A stretch of DNA of 64,000 nucleotides, taken from Pseudomonas oryzagri (GTDB lineage: Bacteria; Pseudomonadota; Gammaproteobacteria; Pseudomonadales; Pseudomonadaceae). Every line of letters starts with the position of its first letter. Position 1 is the stretch's first letter. The DNA lies in the NCBI RefSeq assembly GCF_020831405.1, contig NZ_JAJHPU010000016.1:1-64000 (forward strand), written 5' to 3'. The translations under genes and the position numbers were made by a program. The notes under the pieces were generated by a model. The model saw nothing but the letters and a program-made list of their open reading frames with translations. It was not told where the DNA came from and did no database searches. Shown in pieces: positions 42,551-55,388 of the stretch.

Positions 42551-43999
42551 GTGTCCGTGGAACTGTGGCAGCAGTGCGTGGAAGTCCTGCGCGACGAGCT
42601 GCCTTCCCAGCAATTCAACACCTGGATCCGTCCGCTGCAGGTCGAAACGCACGGCGACGAGCTGCGCGTGTACGCGCCCAATCGCTTCGTGCTCGACTGG
42701 GTCAACGAGAAGTACATCAGTCGTCTGATGGAACTGATGAACGAACGCAGCGACGGCCAGGTGCCGGCGCTGTCGCTGCTGATCGGCAGCAAGCGCCCCA
42801 CCCCGCCGCGCCCCGCGCCTGCTCCGGCGCCGGTCGCCGCCGCTGCGCCGCCGATTGAGGCGCCCGCCGCGCCCAGCGAGCCGGCTCTGCTGGACCGCGA
42901 GCCGGCCATCGAAATCGAGGTGGCCGCCGAGCTGCCGCGCCCCGAGCGCAGGGTGCAGGTCGAGGGCGGCCTCAAGCACACCAGCTACCTGAACCGCAAC
43001 TTCACCTTCGAGAACTTCGTCGAGGGCAAGTCCAACCAGCTGGCGCGGGCCGCCGCCTGGCAGGTGGCCGACAATCCCAAGCACGGTTACAACCCGCTGT
43101 TCCTGTATGGCGGCGTGGGCCTGGGCAAGACCCACCTGATGCACGCGGTGGGCAACCATCTGTTGAAGAAGAATCCGAATGCCAAGGTGGTCTACCTGCA
43201 TTCCGAGCGCTTCGTCGCCGACATGGTCAAGGCGCTGCAGCTCAACGCGATCAACGACTTCAAGCGCTTCTACCGCTCGGTGGACGCCCTACTGATCGAC
43301 GACATCCAGTTCTTCGCCCGCAAGGAGCGCTCCCAGGAGGAGTTCTTCCACACCTTCAACGCCCTGCTCGAGGGCGGCCAGCAGGTGATCCTCACCAGTG
43401 ACCGCTATCCGAAGGAGATCGAGGGCCTGGAGGAACGCCTGAAGTCGCGCTTCGGTTGGGGCCTGACCGTGGCGGTCGAGCCGCCGGAGCTGGAGACCCG
43501 GGTGGCGATCCTGATGAAGAAGGCCGAACAGGCGCGGGTCGAGCTGCCCCACGACGCCGCCTTCTTCATCGCCCAGCGCATCCGTTCCAACGTGCGCGAA
43601 CTGGAAGGCTCGCTCAAAAGGGTGATCGCCCATGCCCACTTCACCGGCAGCGACATCAGCATCGAGCTGGTGCGCGAGTCGCTGAAGGACCTGCTCGCCC
43701 TGCAGGACAAGCTGGTCAGCGTCGACAACATCCAGCGCACCGTGGCCGAGTACTACAAGATCAAGATCGCCGACCTGCTGTCCAAGCGCCGCTCGCGCTC
43801 GGTGGCGCGCCCGCGCCAGGTGGCCATGGCCCTGTCCAAGGAGCTGACCAACCACAGCCTGCCGGAAATCGGCGACGCCTTCGGTGGCCGCGACCACACC
43901 ACCGTGCTGCACGCCTGCCGCAAGATCGCCGAGCTTCGCGAGGAAGACGCCGATATTCGCGAAGATTACAAGAACCTGCTGCGCACCCTGACCACCTGA
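42551..43999 (+). CDS. dnaA: Chromosomal replication initiator DnaA
   Basis: A 482-residue AAA+ initiator. Domain [21 protein letters not shown], a Pro/Ala-rich linker at about 85-140, AAA+ domain ([24 protein letters not shown]), and the C-terminal DNA-binding HTH ending [15 protein letters not shown]. The start is GTG at 42551, preceded by GAGGG. It is first in dnaA-dnaN-recF-gyrB. Confidence 0.98.
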   Translation: MSVELWQQCVEVLRDELPSQQFNTWIRPLQVETHGDELRVYAPNRFVLDWVNEKYISRLMELMNERSDGQVPALSLLIGSKRPTPPRPAPAPAPVAAAAPPIEAPAAPSEPALLDREPAIEIEVAAELPRPERRVQVEGGLKHTSYLNRNFTFENFVEGKSNQLARAAAWQVADNPKHGYNPLFLYGGVGLGKTHLMHAVGNHLLKKNPNAKVVYLHSERFVADMVKALQLNAINDFKRFYRSVDALLIDDIQFFARKERSQEEFFHTFNALLEGGQQVILTSDRYPKEIEGLEERLKSRFGWGLTVAVEPPELETRVAILMKKAEQARVELPHDAAFFIAQRIRSNVRELEGSLKRVIAHAHFTGSDISIELVRESLKDLLALQDKLVSVDNIQRTVAEYYKIKIADLLSKRRSRSVARPRQVAMALSKELTNHSLPEIGDAFGGRDHTTVLHACRKIAELREEDADIREDYKNLLRTLTT

Positions 44000-44030
44000 C
44001 GGGGGCGCCTCCAGAGGCCAAGGATTCAAG

Positions 44031-45134
44031 ATGCATTTCACCATTCAACGCGAAGCCCTGCTCAAGCCGCTGCAACTGGTCGCCGGGGTCGTCGAACGCC
44101 GGCAGACCCTGCCGGTGCTGTCCAACGTGCTGCTGGTGGTCCAGGGCCAGCAGCTGTCGCTGACCGGCACCGACCTCGAGGTCGAGCTGGTCGGCCGCGT
44201 CGCCCTCGAAGAGCCGGCCGAGGCCGGCGAGATCACCGTGCCGGCGCGCAAGCTGATGGACATCTGCAAGAGCCTGCCGTCCGACGCACTGATCGACATT
44301 CGCGTCGACGAGCAGAAACTGCTGATCAAGGCCGGACGCAGCCGCTTCAGCCTGTCCACCCTGCCGGCCAACGACTTCCCGTCGGTGGAGGAAAGCCAGG
44401 GCTCGCTGACCTTCGCCGTGGCGCAGAGCAAGCTGCGTCGGCTGATCGAGCGCACCAGCTTCGCCATGGCCCAGCAGGACGTGCGCTATTACCTCAACGG
44501 CATGCTGCTGGAGGTCAACGCCGGCCGCCTCAGCGCGGTGGCCACCGACGGCCACCGCCTGGCGCTGTGCGCGCTGGACGCCGGTCTCGAGGCGCCGGAC
44601 AAGCACCAGGTCATCGTGCCGCGCAAGGGCATCCTCGAACTGGCGCGCCTGCTCACCGAGCCGGACGAACCGGTCAGCATCGTGCTCGGCCAGCATCACA
44701 TCCGCGCCACCACCGGTGATTTCACCTTCACCTCCAAACTGGTCGACGGCAAGTTCCCCGACTACCAGCGCGTGCTGCCGCGCAACGGCGACAAGCTGGT
44801 GGTCGGCGATCGCCAGGCGCTGCGCGAGGCGTTCAGCCGAACCGCGATCCTCTCCAACGAGAAGTACCGCGGCATCCGCCTGCAGCTGGCCAGCGGGCTC
44901 TTGAAGATCCAGGCCAACAACCCCGAACAGGAGGAGGCCGAGGAGGAAGTACAGGTCGACTACTTCGGCGACGCCCTGGAAGTCGGCTTCAACGTCAGCT
45001 ACCTGCTCGACGTGCTCGGCGTGATGACCGCCGACCAGGTGCGCATCACCCTGGCCGACGCCAACAGCAGCGCCCTGCTGCAGGAGGCCGGCAACGACGA
45101 TTCGGCCTATGTCGTGATGCCGATGCGCCTGTGA
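44031..45134 (+). CDS. dnaN: DNA polymerase III beta sliding clamp
   Basis: The 367-residue three-domain clamp (MHFTIQREALLKPLQLVAGVVERR to AYVVMPMRL), with the C-terminal MPMRL tail near the binding groove. It lies 31 bp after dnaA. Confidence 0.98.
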   Translation: MHFTIQREALLKPLQLVAGVVERRQTLPVLSNVLLVVQGQQLSLTGTDLEVELVGRVALEEPAEAGEITVPARKLMDICKSLPSDALIDIRVDEQKLLIKAGRSRFSLSTLPANDFPSVEESQGSLTFAVAQSKLRRLIERTSFAMAQQDVRYYLNGMLLEVNAGRLSAVATDGHRLALCALDAGLEAPDKHQVIVPRKGILELARLLTEPDEPVSIVLGQHHIRATTGDFTFTSKLVDGKFPDYQRVLPRNGDKLVVGDRQALREAFSRTAILSNEKYRGIRLQLASGLLKIQANNPEQEEAEEEVQVDYFGDALEVGFNVSYLLDVLGVMTADQVRITLADANSSALLQEAGNDDSAYVVMPMRL

Positions 45135-45151
45135 CCCACCTGGGCGGATCC

Positions 45152-45270
45152 TGTGGATAAGATGTCGATTAAGCGTTCACAGGATCTGCCCTGCCGCGGA
45201 TTTCGCGTGCTACACGCCCGCCAAGCTGTGGATAACATTGTGCGCAAGTTCCCCGCAGCCCTTTTCCACA
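45152..45270. promoter_or_regulatory. DnaA boxes between dnaN and recF
   Basis: Exact TGTGGATAA at 45152 and 45227 plus the near match TTTTCCACA at 45262. All fall in the 149-bp dnaN-recF gap and may regulate recF-gyrB. Confidence 0.6.
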
Positions 45271-45283
45271 GCGCCCGCCCGTC

Positions 45284-48801
<3,518 letters not shown>

Positions 48802-48805
48802 TCCG

Positions 48806-48830
48806 CTGTGGATAAGCTGCTTATCCACAG
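48806..48830. repeat. 25-bp perfect palindrome made of two opposed DnaA boxes
   Basis: CTGTGGATAAGC, one T, GCTTATCCACAG. It begins 4 bp after the gyrB stop and is followed 12 bp later by a terminator. In RNA it would form a 12-bp stem; in DNA it offers two back-to-back DnaA boxes. Confidence 0.85.
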
Positions 48831-48842
48831 GTATTGAAAAGG

Positions 48843-48888
48843 CCAGGCCCCGACGGATTCCGGTCCGCCGGGGCTTGGTTTTTTTTGA
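48843..48888 (+). terminator. Rho-independent terminator of the dnaA-gyrB operon
   Basis: An interrupted stem, CAGGCCCCG..GGA pairing with TCC..CGGGGCTTG, followed by T8 at 48879-48886. Confidence 0.88.
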
Positions 48889-49106
48889 GCGACTGGAGGA
48901 GTGGATGGCTGGCGGCCGGTCAGGCTCCAGGCCGCGCCAGGGGGATTTGCCGTCGTCATAGCTGCGCCGGCCACCGCGCACGATGGATGGAAGCTACCGT
49001 CCGGCAGGGAATAATTCGCCGGATTGCCGGAACCGGGCGTTCTTAACATTTGTCCAACCGGCTAGCCTGCGACAATACACATTCGTTCTTCTTCGAGGTT
49101 CATCCC
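48889..49106 (+). other. Intergenic region upstream of the glycine-zipper gene
   Basis: About 220 bp with no supported gene. A/T-enriched sequence near 49040-49080 (TTAACATTTG, GACAATAC) probably contains the promoter, but no clear -35/-10 pair was found. Confidence 0.3.
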
Positions 49107-49454
49107 ATGCGCAAAGCACTCTCCGTTTTGACTCTCAGCCTGCTGTTCGCCCAGGGCGCCATGGCCGGCGGTACTACCCAGGCGGCCCTCGGCGGCGGCG
49201 TCGGCGGTGCGCTGGGCAGCGTGCTCGGTCAATCGCTCGGTGGCAAAACCGGGGCGGCGGTCGGCGCCGGTGTCGGTGGCGCGGTGGGCGGCGCGGCTAC
49301 CGCCAAGAGCGGCAGCAAGACCAAGGCGGCGGTGGGCGGTGGCCTCGGTGCCGCCGGCGGCTCGCTGCTCGGCAATACCTTGGGCGGCAGCACCGGCTCG
49401 GCGATCGGTGCCGGTCTCGGCGGCGCGGCTGGCGCGGCGATCGGCAGCAAGTAA
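49107..49454 (+). CDS. Secreted glycine-zipper protein
   Basis: A 115-residue protein with a signal peptide (MRKALSVLTLSLLFAQGAMA, cleaved before GGTTQ). The rest is almost entirely glycine-zipper repeats (GGGVGGALGSVLGQSLGG, GAAVGAGVGGAVGGA). Such segments insert in or associate with membranes; no exact function is known. ATG at 49107 with GAGG eight bases upstream. Its ending is marked by a terminator at 49511. Confidence 0.85.
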   Translation: MRKALSVLTLSLLFAQGAMAGGTTQAALGGGVGGALGSVLGQSLGGKTGAAVGAGVGGAVGGAATAKSGSKTKAAVGGGLGAAGGSLLGNTLGGSTGSAIGAGLGGAAGAAIGSK

Positions 49455-49510
49455 ATGCCGCCGCCCGAAGGGACGCCTTGTGGATAACCTCGAGGCGCCT
49501 TCGGCAAGAA

Positions 49511-49541
49511 AAAAGCCCCGGCTTCGACCGGGGCTTTTTTT
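49511..49541 (+). terminator. Bidirectional terminator
   Basis: AAAAGCCCCGG, TTCGA-containing loop, CCGGGGC, T7. A strong symmetric stem between the glycine-zipper gene and the convergent Dyp peroxidase gene. A DnaA nonamer lies just upstream at 49480. Confidence 0.9.
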
Positions 49542-49612
49542 ATGCTGTGGATAGATTTCCGAGCGCGGGCTGGCGGACGCGGCGGCACTTGTCCACAGCC
49601 CTGCATCATCCC

Positions 49613-50497
49613 TCAGCGCAGCACGGCGCGCAGGTCGAGGCGGCCGCTCTGCAGCGGCGGGCACCAGTAGTAGCCGCCGCTGGTTGGCCGACTGAAGCGG
49701 AACAGCGCGTCGACGATGCCGTCGTCGAGGCCGGCCATGCGCCGCATCTGCACCTCGTAGGCGTCCAAGCTGTGGCCGAAGGCGAGGAACAGCAGGCCGG
49801 CCTGCGCGCCGTCGCTGAACGGCATCGAGCGGCGCAGCACGAAGGCCTCGGGTTCGAAGCTCTCCTGGGCGGTGCGCTTGACGTGGGCGGACGCGGGGGC
49901 GTCCTCCAGCTCCGCGTTGTCGCTCTTGCGCCGGCCGACGATGTCGTCCTGCTCGCCGGGCGGCAAGGCGGCGAAATGATCGAGATCGTGCACCCAGTGC
50001 TGCACGGCGGCGAAGCTGCCGCCATCCATGCCCTCGCCATTGGCGGCGACGATGGCAGCCGCCACGGCCTCCTCATCCACGGGGTTCTCGGTGCCGTCCT
50101 CGTAGCCGGTCAGGTCGCGGCCCTCGCGGTAGCGGAAGGTGTCGGTCGTCTGCTCCAGACGCAGCGCCGGAGCCAGGGCGACGGCCAGTTCGCGGCCGCG
50201 CAGCAGCAGCTCGCCGCGATCTTCGCCACGCAGCCAGCACCACAGCGCGTGCTGGGTGGACGGGACGTCAACGCCGGCGCCGCTCAGCGCCGGGAAGGCG
50301 CGCAGGCCGGCGAGCGGCTGGCCGAGGGCGTGCAGCAGCGATGCGCCGAGGCCGACGACCATGGTTTCGCCATCGACCCGCTCGACCAGTCTGGCCAGCG
50401 CCTGCGGCAGGTCGGCGGGATTGTCCAGGGCGAAGAACAGGTGGCGGGCGTGCGGCGGAACGGGATTGGCGAGGATGCCGGGCTGGCAAAGCGTCAT
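49613..50497 (-). CDS. Dyp-type heme peroxidase
   Basis: A 294-residue peroxidase. The GxxDG motif is GYEDGTENP (catalytic Asp); the likely heme-proximal His is in ASAHVKRT and the distal Arg in VLRRSMPF. No Tat signal is seen, so a cytoplasmic YfeX/DyPB-like enzyme is likely. The start at 50497 has AGGAG six bases upstream. An encapsulin partner is not present nearby. Confidence 0.9.
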   Translation of the reverse strand: MTLCQPGILANPVPPHARHLFFALDNPADLPQALARLVERVDGETMVVGLGASLLHALGQPLAGLRAFPALSGAGVDVPSTQHALWCWLRGEDRGELLLRGRELAVALAPALRLEQTTDTFRYREGRDLTGYEDGTENPVDEEAVAAAIVAANGEGMDGGSFAAVQHWVHDLDHFAALPPGEQDDIVGRRKSDNAELEDAPASAHVKRTAQESFEPEAFVLRRSMPFSDGAQAGLLFLAFGHSLDAYEVQMRRMAGLDDGIVDALFRFSRPTSGGYYWCPPLQSGRLDLRAVLR

Positions 50498-50528
50498 GGG
50501 CAACTCCTGTAGACGGAAAGCCCGCATA

Positions 50529-50888
50529 TTAACCGCTGGTCGGCGGGCTTGGACGACCGTCGTCCGCCTCGCCGCAATGCACCGCCAGCCACACGGTCGG
50601 CATGTCCACCGCGGTCGCCTCGACGCGGTGGCGCTCGCCGGCCGGGATCAGCAGGTGGTCGCCGGGCACCAGGGCAATCGCCTCGGCCTGGGAAGCCAGG
50701 CGCAGTACAGCGCTGCCGGCCAGCAGCAGCACCCATTCGTCCCAAGCCTGGTCGTACCAGAATCCCGGCGGGCTGGCCTGGCCATGGGAGACGATGCGCT
50801 CGACGCGGCAGCCGGGACGGCGCAGCAAGTCGTCGAAGCACTCGCCGGCGCGGGCGTCCGGCAGGGGTTGGAAGAGGTTGGCGGGCAT
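50529..50888 (-). CDS. Cupin-domain protein
   Basis: A 119-residue single cupin barrel. The first motif is degenerate (GFWYDQAWDEWVLLLAGSAVL), the second is PGDHLLIPAGERHRVEAT. Metal-ligand residues are partly present (Glu, two His). Function unknown. It is 31 bp upstream of the Dyp gene on the same strand, so co-transcription is possible. Confidence 0.8.
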   Translation of the reverse strand: MPANLFQPLPDARAGECFDDLLRRPGCRVERIVSHGQASPPGFWYDQAWDEWVLLLAGSAVLRLASQAEAIALVPGDHLLIPAGERHRVEATAVDMPTVWLAVHCGEADDGRPSPPTSG

Positions 50889-50946
50889 GGGCGGCTCCGG
50901 TCAGGCCGGTGGGGCGGGAAAGCGATCTTACTCCGCCCGGCGCGCG

Positions 50947-51837
50947 CTACCAGTCCAGCCGCAGGCGGCTGGCGAAGGCGCGCGGCGCGCCGCTCAGCGG
51001 GTCGTCGAACTGCAGGGTCTGGGCCAGCAGCTTGAGGGGCCGGTCATGGTCGTCGGCGGCATCGGCCGGCTGCACTACCGGATAGAAGGGGTCGTTGCAG
51101 ATCGGCGCGCCGAGCGCGGCCAGGTGCACGCGCAACTGATGCTGGCGGCCGGTCACCGGGTGGAGCGCGTAGCGCCACAGCTTGCCGCGGCGCTCGCGCA
51201 CGGCGAGCAGCGTCTCGCTGTTCGGCGCGCCGGGTGCCTCCTGCATGCGGAAGAACGGCTCGCCGCGCACCAGGCGGCTGTGGTGTCGGTAGGGAAAGTC
51301 GAGGTGCGGCAGCGCCGGGGCGATCGCCTCGTAGCACTTGTCGATGCGCCGTTCGCGGAACAGCGCGTGATAGCGATCGCGGCTGTCCGGATTGGTGGAG
51401 AACAGCACCAGTCCGGCGGTATGGCGGTCGATGCGGTGCAGCGGCACCAGTTGCGGATTGCCGAGGCGCCGGGTGAGGCGCGCCAGCAGGGTTTCCTCGA
51501 CGTAGCCGCCCGAGGGAATCACCGGCAGGAAGTGCGGCTTGTCGACCACCAGCAGGTGCTCGTCGAGGTGGAGGATCTGCTCGGTGACCGGAATCGGCGT
51601 CTCCTGCGCCACCTCGCGGAAGTAGTGCACGCGCAGGCCTTCGCGATACGGGTGCGTCTCGTCCAGTGGGCGGCCCGCACCATCCAGCACCTTGCCGCGC
51701 TGCATGCGCGAGCGCCAGGTGGCGCGATCGATGGCCGGAAAGCGCGCGCACAGGCAGTCCAGCACGGTCGCCCAGTCCCCCTGCGGCAGGTGCAGGGTGC
51801 TCGGGCGCTGGAAGTCGGCGGACGATGACTGGGACAT
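50947..51837 (-). CDS. RluA-family pseudouridine synthase
   Basis: A 296-residue RNA pseudouridine synthase. The catalytic Asp is in PLHRIDRHTAGLVLFS; HPVTGRQHQLRVHLAALG is the second conserved motif. There is a short S4-like N-terminal region. The target RNA is unclear. ATG 51837 is preferred over 51876; neither has a strong ribosome binding site. Confidence 0.88.
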   Translation of the reverse strand: MSQSSSADFQRPSTLHLPQGDWATVLDCLCARFPAIDRATWRSRMQRGKVLDGAGRPLDETHPYREGLRVHYFREVAQETPIPVTEQILHLDEHLLVVDKPHFLPVIPSGGYVEETLLARLTRRLGNPQLVPLHRIDRHTAGLVLFSTNPDSRDRYHALFRERRIDKCYEAIAPALPHLDFPYRHHSRLVRGEPFFRMQEAPGAPNSETLLAVRERRGKLWRYALHPVTGRQHQLRVHLAALGAPICNDPFYPVVQPADAADDHDRPLKLLAQTLQFDDPLSGAPRAFASRLRLDW

Positions 51838-52008
51838 GACGTTCGATACGGGGCGGTGCGAGTGAGGGAGGCGCATTAGGCCGCAGGTTGGCCCCGCCCG
51901 TCAAAATTCCGCCCGCGAAGGGCGACGAACGCTCCGGTGGCGGCGCCGGCAGCCGGATGCTGGCGCCGTGCTAGTCTCATGAAACGACAGCAGCAGGGGA
52001 CGACTGCC

Positions 52009-53130
52009 ATGCGTATCGGGGTGCCCAAGGAAATCAAGAATCACGAGTGCCGCGTCGGCCTGACGCCGCAGTCGGTGGCCGAACTGCACGCGCTCGGCCA
52101 CGAGCTGTGGGTGGAGAGCCAGGCCGGCACGGCCATCGGTTTCAGCGACGCCGACTACATGAAGGCCGGTGCGCACATCGCCCTCGACGCGCCCAAGGTG
52201 TTCGCCGAGGCCGAGCTGATCGTCAAGGTCAAGGAGCCGCTGGCCTCCGAGCGCGCCCGCTTGGGAACGCAGCACACCCTGTTCACCTACCTGCACCTGG
52301 CGCCGGACCGATTGCAGACCGACGAGCTGCTGGCCAGCGGCGCCACCTGCATCGCCTACGAAACGGTCACCGATGCCCAGGGCCGTCTGCCGCTGCTGGC
52401 GCCGATGTCCGAGGTGGCCGGGCGCATGTCCATCCAGGTCGGCGCCAGCTGCCTGGAGAAGGCGCATGGCGGGCGCGGCGTGCTGCTCGGCGGGGTGCCG
52501 GGGGTGGCGCCGGGCAAGGTGGTGATCCTCGGTGGCGGTGTGGTCGGCAGCCAGGCGGCGATGATGGCCATCGGCCTGGGCGCCGACGTCACCATCCTCG
52601 ACAAGAACATGGATACCCTGCGCCGTCTGGACGCGCAGTATGGCAATCGTATCACCACGCTGTACTCCACCGGCGCCGCGGTGCGCGAGCAGGTACTGGC
52701 GGCGGATCTGGTGATCGGCAGCGTGCTGATCCCGGGCGCCACCGCGCCCCGGCTGGTCACCGCGGCCATGGTGCGGCAGATGAAGGCCGGTGCGGTGCTG
52801 GTCGACGTCGCCATCGACCAGGGCGGCTGCGCCGAGACCTCGCGGCCGACCACCCACACCCACCCGACCTACGTGGTCGACGAGGTGGTGCACTACTGCG
52901 TGGCCAACATGCCCGGCGGCGTGGCGCGCACCTCGACCCTGGCGCTGAACAACGCCACCTTGCCCTTCGTGGTCGCCCTCGCGGAGAAGGGCATCCGCCG
53001 CGCGCTGGAGGAAGACGTGCACTTGCGCCACGGCCTCAACGTGGCGGCCGGAGTGATCACCAACACCGGCGTGGCGGCGGCGCACCAGCTGCCCTACGTG
53101 CCGGCGGAAGAGGTCCTGGCGCGGCTGTAG
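52009..53130 (+). CDS. ald: Alanine dehydrogenase
   Basis: A 373-residue NAD-dependent enzyme interconverting L-alanine and pyruvate plus ammonia. N-terminal [17 protein letters not shown], catalytic Lys and His regions VKVKEPLA and YLHLAPD, Rossmann [12 protein letters not shown], and [26 protein letters not shown] precedes the ATG at 52009; an upstream frame extends to 51937. Monocistronic. Confidence 0.95.
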   Translation: MRIGVPKEIKNHECRVGLTPQSVAELHALGHELWVESQAGTAIGFSDADYMKAGAHIALDAPKVFAEAELIVKVKEPLASERARLGTQHTLFTYLHLAPDRLQTDELLASGATCIAYETVTDAQGRLPLLAPMSEVAGRMSIQVGASCLEKAHGGRGVLLGGVPGVAPGKVVILGGGVVGSQAAMMAIGLGADVTILDKNMDTLRRLDAQYGNRITTLYSTGAAVREQVLAADLVIGSVLIPGATAPRLVTAAMVRQMKAGAVLVDVAIDQGGCAETSRPTTHTHPTYVVDEVVHYCVANMPGGVARTSTLALNNATLPFVVALAEKGIRRALEEDVHLRHGLNVAAGVITNTGVAAAHQLPYVPAEEVLARL

Positions 53131-53173
53131 ACGGTGCACGTCCCGGACTCAGGTCGTTGAGAGAGTGGCGCGG

Positions 53174-53204
53174 CCTGCCGGCTGGCTTCGGCCAGCCGGG
53201 CAGT
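53174..53204 (+). terminator. GC-rich hairpin between ald and the regulator gene
   Basis: CCGGCTGGC, TTCG tetraloop, GCCAGCCGG, extended by a bulged stem. There is no T run, so it could serve convergent ald and the DmpR-like gene weakly. Confidence 0.5.
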
Positions 53205-53255
53205 CGCGCCACTGTCGTATGGGCGCATCCACGGTTTTGCTGGCGCGCCTCGGCA

Positions 53256-53271
53256 CGTTCCACGTGGAACA
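53256..53271. other. parS centromere site
   Basis: CGTTCCACGTGGAACA: 15 of 16 positions of the perfect site, with the 14-bp core palindrome intact. About 11 kb right of the origin, 9 bp beyond the regulator gene end. Confidence 0.85.
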
Positions 53272-53279
53272 ATCGGGTG

Positions 53280-54968
53280 TCAGCCGTCGAGCTTCTTCAA
53301 CCGGTAGGCCAGCGCCGGACGGCTCAGGCCGAGCAGGCGTGCGGCGCGCGATACGTTGTCCTTGCTGCGGCGCATGGCCTCGCGCATCAGGTCGGCTTCC
53401 ACCTCATCCAGACTGATCCCCGTGGCGAGGATCTGCTCCAGCCAGTGCTGCGCCGGGGCGGGTGTGCCGTGCACCAGCGCGCCGGCGCTGGACAGCCGCT
53501 CGCCGTTGTCCTCGCCCTCCAGCGGCAGACCGGGGAACAGCGCCTCGACGCTGACGCTCTCGTTGCTCTCGGTGAGGATCACCCCGCGTTCGATGACGTT
53601 TTCCAGCTCGCGGATGTTGCCCGGCCAGGCGTAGTGCTGGCAGGCCTCCAGGGCGCGGTCGGAGAGGCCGAGCGTCTTCTTGCCGTACTGGGCGTGGAAC
53701 TTCTTGAGGAAATGCTCGGCGAGCAACGGGATATCCTCGCGGCGCGCGCGCAGCGGCGGGATCTGCACGGTGAACACGTTGAGGCGGTAGAACAGGTCGG
53801 CGCGGAAGCGCCCGGCCTGTACCGCCTGGGCGAGGTCCTCGTTGGTCGCGGCGATCACCCGCACGTCGATCTTGCGCGTGCGGTCGCCGCCGACCCGCTC
53901 CAGCTCACCCTCCTGCAGCACGCGCAGCAGGGTGGCCTGGGCGCGCGGCGACAGCTCGACCACCTCGTCGAGGAAGATGGTGCCGCCGTGGGCGCGCTCG
54001 AAGCGCCCGGCGCGCGACTGCTGGGCACCGGTGTAGGCGCCCTTGTCGACACCGAACAGCTCGGCCTCGATCAGGTCGGGGGGGATGGCCGCGCAGTTGA
54101 CCGCCACGAACGGCTGCTCGGCGCGCGCGCTGCGCAGGTGCACGCTGCGCGCGATCACTTCCTTGCCCACTCCGGTCTCGCCTTGCAGCAGCACCGAGAC
54201 CTTGCCGCCCGCCGCCTTGTCGATGGTCTGGCAGATGCGCTGGTAGGCCGGCGACTGACCGATGCCGTAGTACTGGCCGTCCTGGGTGTGCAGGCGGCTG
54301 CGCAGGGTGGCGACCTGCGATTGCAGCTCGTAGAGTTCCTCGATCACCGGGTCGTTCTTGAAGTAGGCCTTGAACTCGGCGACGTCGTCCCACTCCTCGG
54401 CGGGCTTGCCGATCACCCGGCAGCGCTCGTCGCCGCAACCGCGGCAGCTCACCTCGCGGAAGATGATTTCCTTGCCCATGAACGCCGAGGTGTAGCTGCA
54501 GGCGTAGCCGAGCAGGGTCCAGCAGGCCGGCTGGTCGATCAGGCCCAGTTCGGTCTGGCAGATCTCCACCTCGAAGGAGTCCTGCCACTCGATCTCGGCG
54601 TAGAAGCGCCCCTTCTCGATGTCGATGTCGACCTCGATCGGCCGCGAGCGCAGCATGCCCTTGAGCATGTGGAGCTGCGGCCCGGCGAGGAAGATGTCCA
54701 GTTCGCTGGCCTCCGGGCGCAGCTTGCGCGCCATCTCGGCGTCCTTGAGGCCGGACTGGTAGCCCAGGCGCAGGAAGAAGCCCTTGGCGCGCTCGATGCC
54801 GAGCAGGTCGATCATTTCGCGGCGGAAGTTGGCCAGTGCCGACAGCGGCATCAGCAGCATGCGCTGTTCGCCGAGCCAGATCTTGCCCTCCTGGCTGACG
54901 AAGCGGATCTGATTGCTCAGGTCCTGCAGGTCGGGGTAGCGCAGCTGGGGCTTGTAGGTGATGGCCAT
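53280..54968 (-). CDS. dmpR: DmpR/MopR-type sigma54-dependent activator of phenol/catechol genes
   Basis: A 562-residue bacterial enhancer-binding protein, the length of DmpR. The N-terminal XylR_N/V4R sensor (about 1-210) includes [21 protein letters not shown] and the zinc-site Cys cluster [12 protein letters not shown]. The central AAA+ domain has GETGVGKE and Walker B GTIFLDEV. The sigma54 loop reads GAYTGA instead of GAFTGA. The C-terminal Fis-type HTH is [22 protein letters not shown]. It is divergent from the meta-cleavage operon, with matching control sites between. The effector is probably a phenol but is not proven. Confidence 0.9.
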   Translation of the reverse strand: MAITYKPQLRYPDLQDLSNQIRFVSQEGKIWLGEQRMLLMPLSALANFRREMIDLLGIERAKGFFLRLGYQSGLKDAEMARKLRPEASELDIFLAGPQLHMLKGMLRSRPIEVDIDIEKGRFYAEIEWQDSFEVEICQTELGLIDQPACWTLLGYACSYTSAFMGKEIIFREVSCRGCGDERCRVIGKPAEEWDDVAEFKAYFKNDPVIEELYELQSQVATLRSRLHTQDGQYYGIGQSPAYQRICQTIDKAAGGKVSVLLQGETGVGKEVIARSVHLRSARAEQPFVAVNCAAIPPDLIEAELFGVDKGAYTGAQQSRAGRFERAHGGTIFLDEVVELSPRAQATLLRVLQEGELERVGGDRTRKIDVRVIAATNEDLAQAVQAGRFRADLFYRLNVFTVQIPPLRARREDIPLLAEHFLKKFHAQYGKKTLGLSDRALEACQHYAWPGNIRELENVIERGVILTESNESVSVEALFPGLPLEGEDNGERLSSAGALVHGTPAPAQHWLEQILATGISLDEVEADLMREAMRRSKDNVSRAARLLGLSRPALAYRLKKLDG

Positions 54969-54983
54969 CGTGGGGATTCGCTG

Positions 54984-54991
54984 TTGTTGTT
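54984..54991 (-). promoter_or_regulatory. Crc/Hfq catabolite-repression (CA) motif in the regulator leader
   Basis: On the mRNA strand AACAACAA, a full match to AAnAAnAA, 16 nt before the dmpR-type start codon. Similar motifs mediate Crc/Hfq translational repression of aromatic regulators in pseudomonads. Confidence 0.6.
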
Positions 54992-55045
54992 ATGGGCGCC
55001 GGCGCGGCGCTCATGCCTGCATGGAAGCCGCTGGCCAGGAAAAAT

Positions 55046-55089
55046 TCAACCAAATGATCAAAAAATTCGCCACTTGAGCATTTGCTCAA
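55046..55089. promoter_or_regulatory. Upstream activating sites for the DmpR-type regulator
   Basis: A 16-bp inverted repeat TTGAGCA-TT-TGCTCAA at 55074-55089 and a partner at 55046-55061 (minus strand TTGATCATTTGGTTGA), 28 bp apart centre to centre. The form matches UAS pairs bound by DmpR/XylR proteins. It lies about 210-250 bp upstream of the -24/-12 element. Confidence 0.8.
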
Positions 55090-55255
55090 TTGCCCGCCGG
55101 CACCCGCCAGGGCTCTGCGGCGCACTCCGGGCGCCGGGCCCGCCGCTGGGCTTGATCATATGGTGAAAATCGCCCGCCGGTCAGCGCTCGTCCGCGCCGG
55201 CAGTGGCGCCCAGGCAGCGCCGGCGTCACCCATCATCCTCACAAAAATCCTTGTA

Positions 55256-55268
55256 AATCAGTAGCTTG
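55256..55268 (+). promoter_or_regulatory. IHF-binding consensus
   Basis: AATCAGTAGCTTG is a full match to WATCARNNNNTTR, placed between the UAS pair and the sigma54 promoter, where DNA bending is needed for looping. Confidence 0.7.
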
Positions 55269-55297
55269 CAATAAAGGCCGGATCGCCATGGGGGCTT

Positions 55298-55313
55298 TGG
55301 CACAGCCGTTGCT
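55298..55313 (+). promoter_or_regulatory. Sigma54 promoter of the meta-cleavage operon
   Basis: TGGCAC, five bases, TTGCT: the consensus -24/-12 element. Predicted transcription start near 55325, giving a leader of about 265 nt before dmpB. Confidence 0.88.
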
Positions 55314-55380
55314 GAAGCACTGCCACCAGGCAATGCCGGTCGCTGCTGTCACGACCGCACTGCCCGGGCCAGCCGCAGAC

Positions 55381-55388
55381 AATAACAA
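55381..55388 (+). promoter_or_regulatory. CA motif in the dmpB leader
   Basis: AATAACAA matches AAnAAnAA, but it lies 200 nt before dmpB. A second A-rich stretch (ACAACAAAGACAAG) overlaps the dmpB ribosome binding region with one mismatch. Crc/Hfq binding is inference. Confidence 0.4.

Noticed and set aside
52047-55166. A 1039-codon open frame on the plus strand overlapping ald and the regulator gene
   Set aside because: It shifts the frame of ald and runs antisense through the regulator. Its product is Arg/Gly/Ala-rich low complexity, as expected from GC-rich shadow frames.
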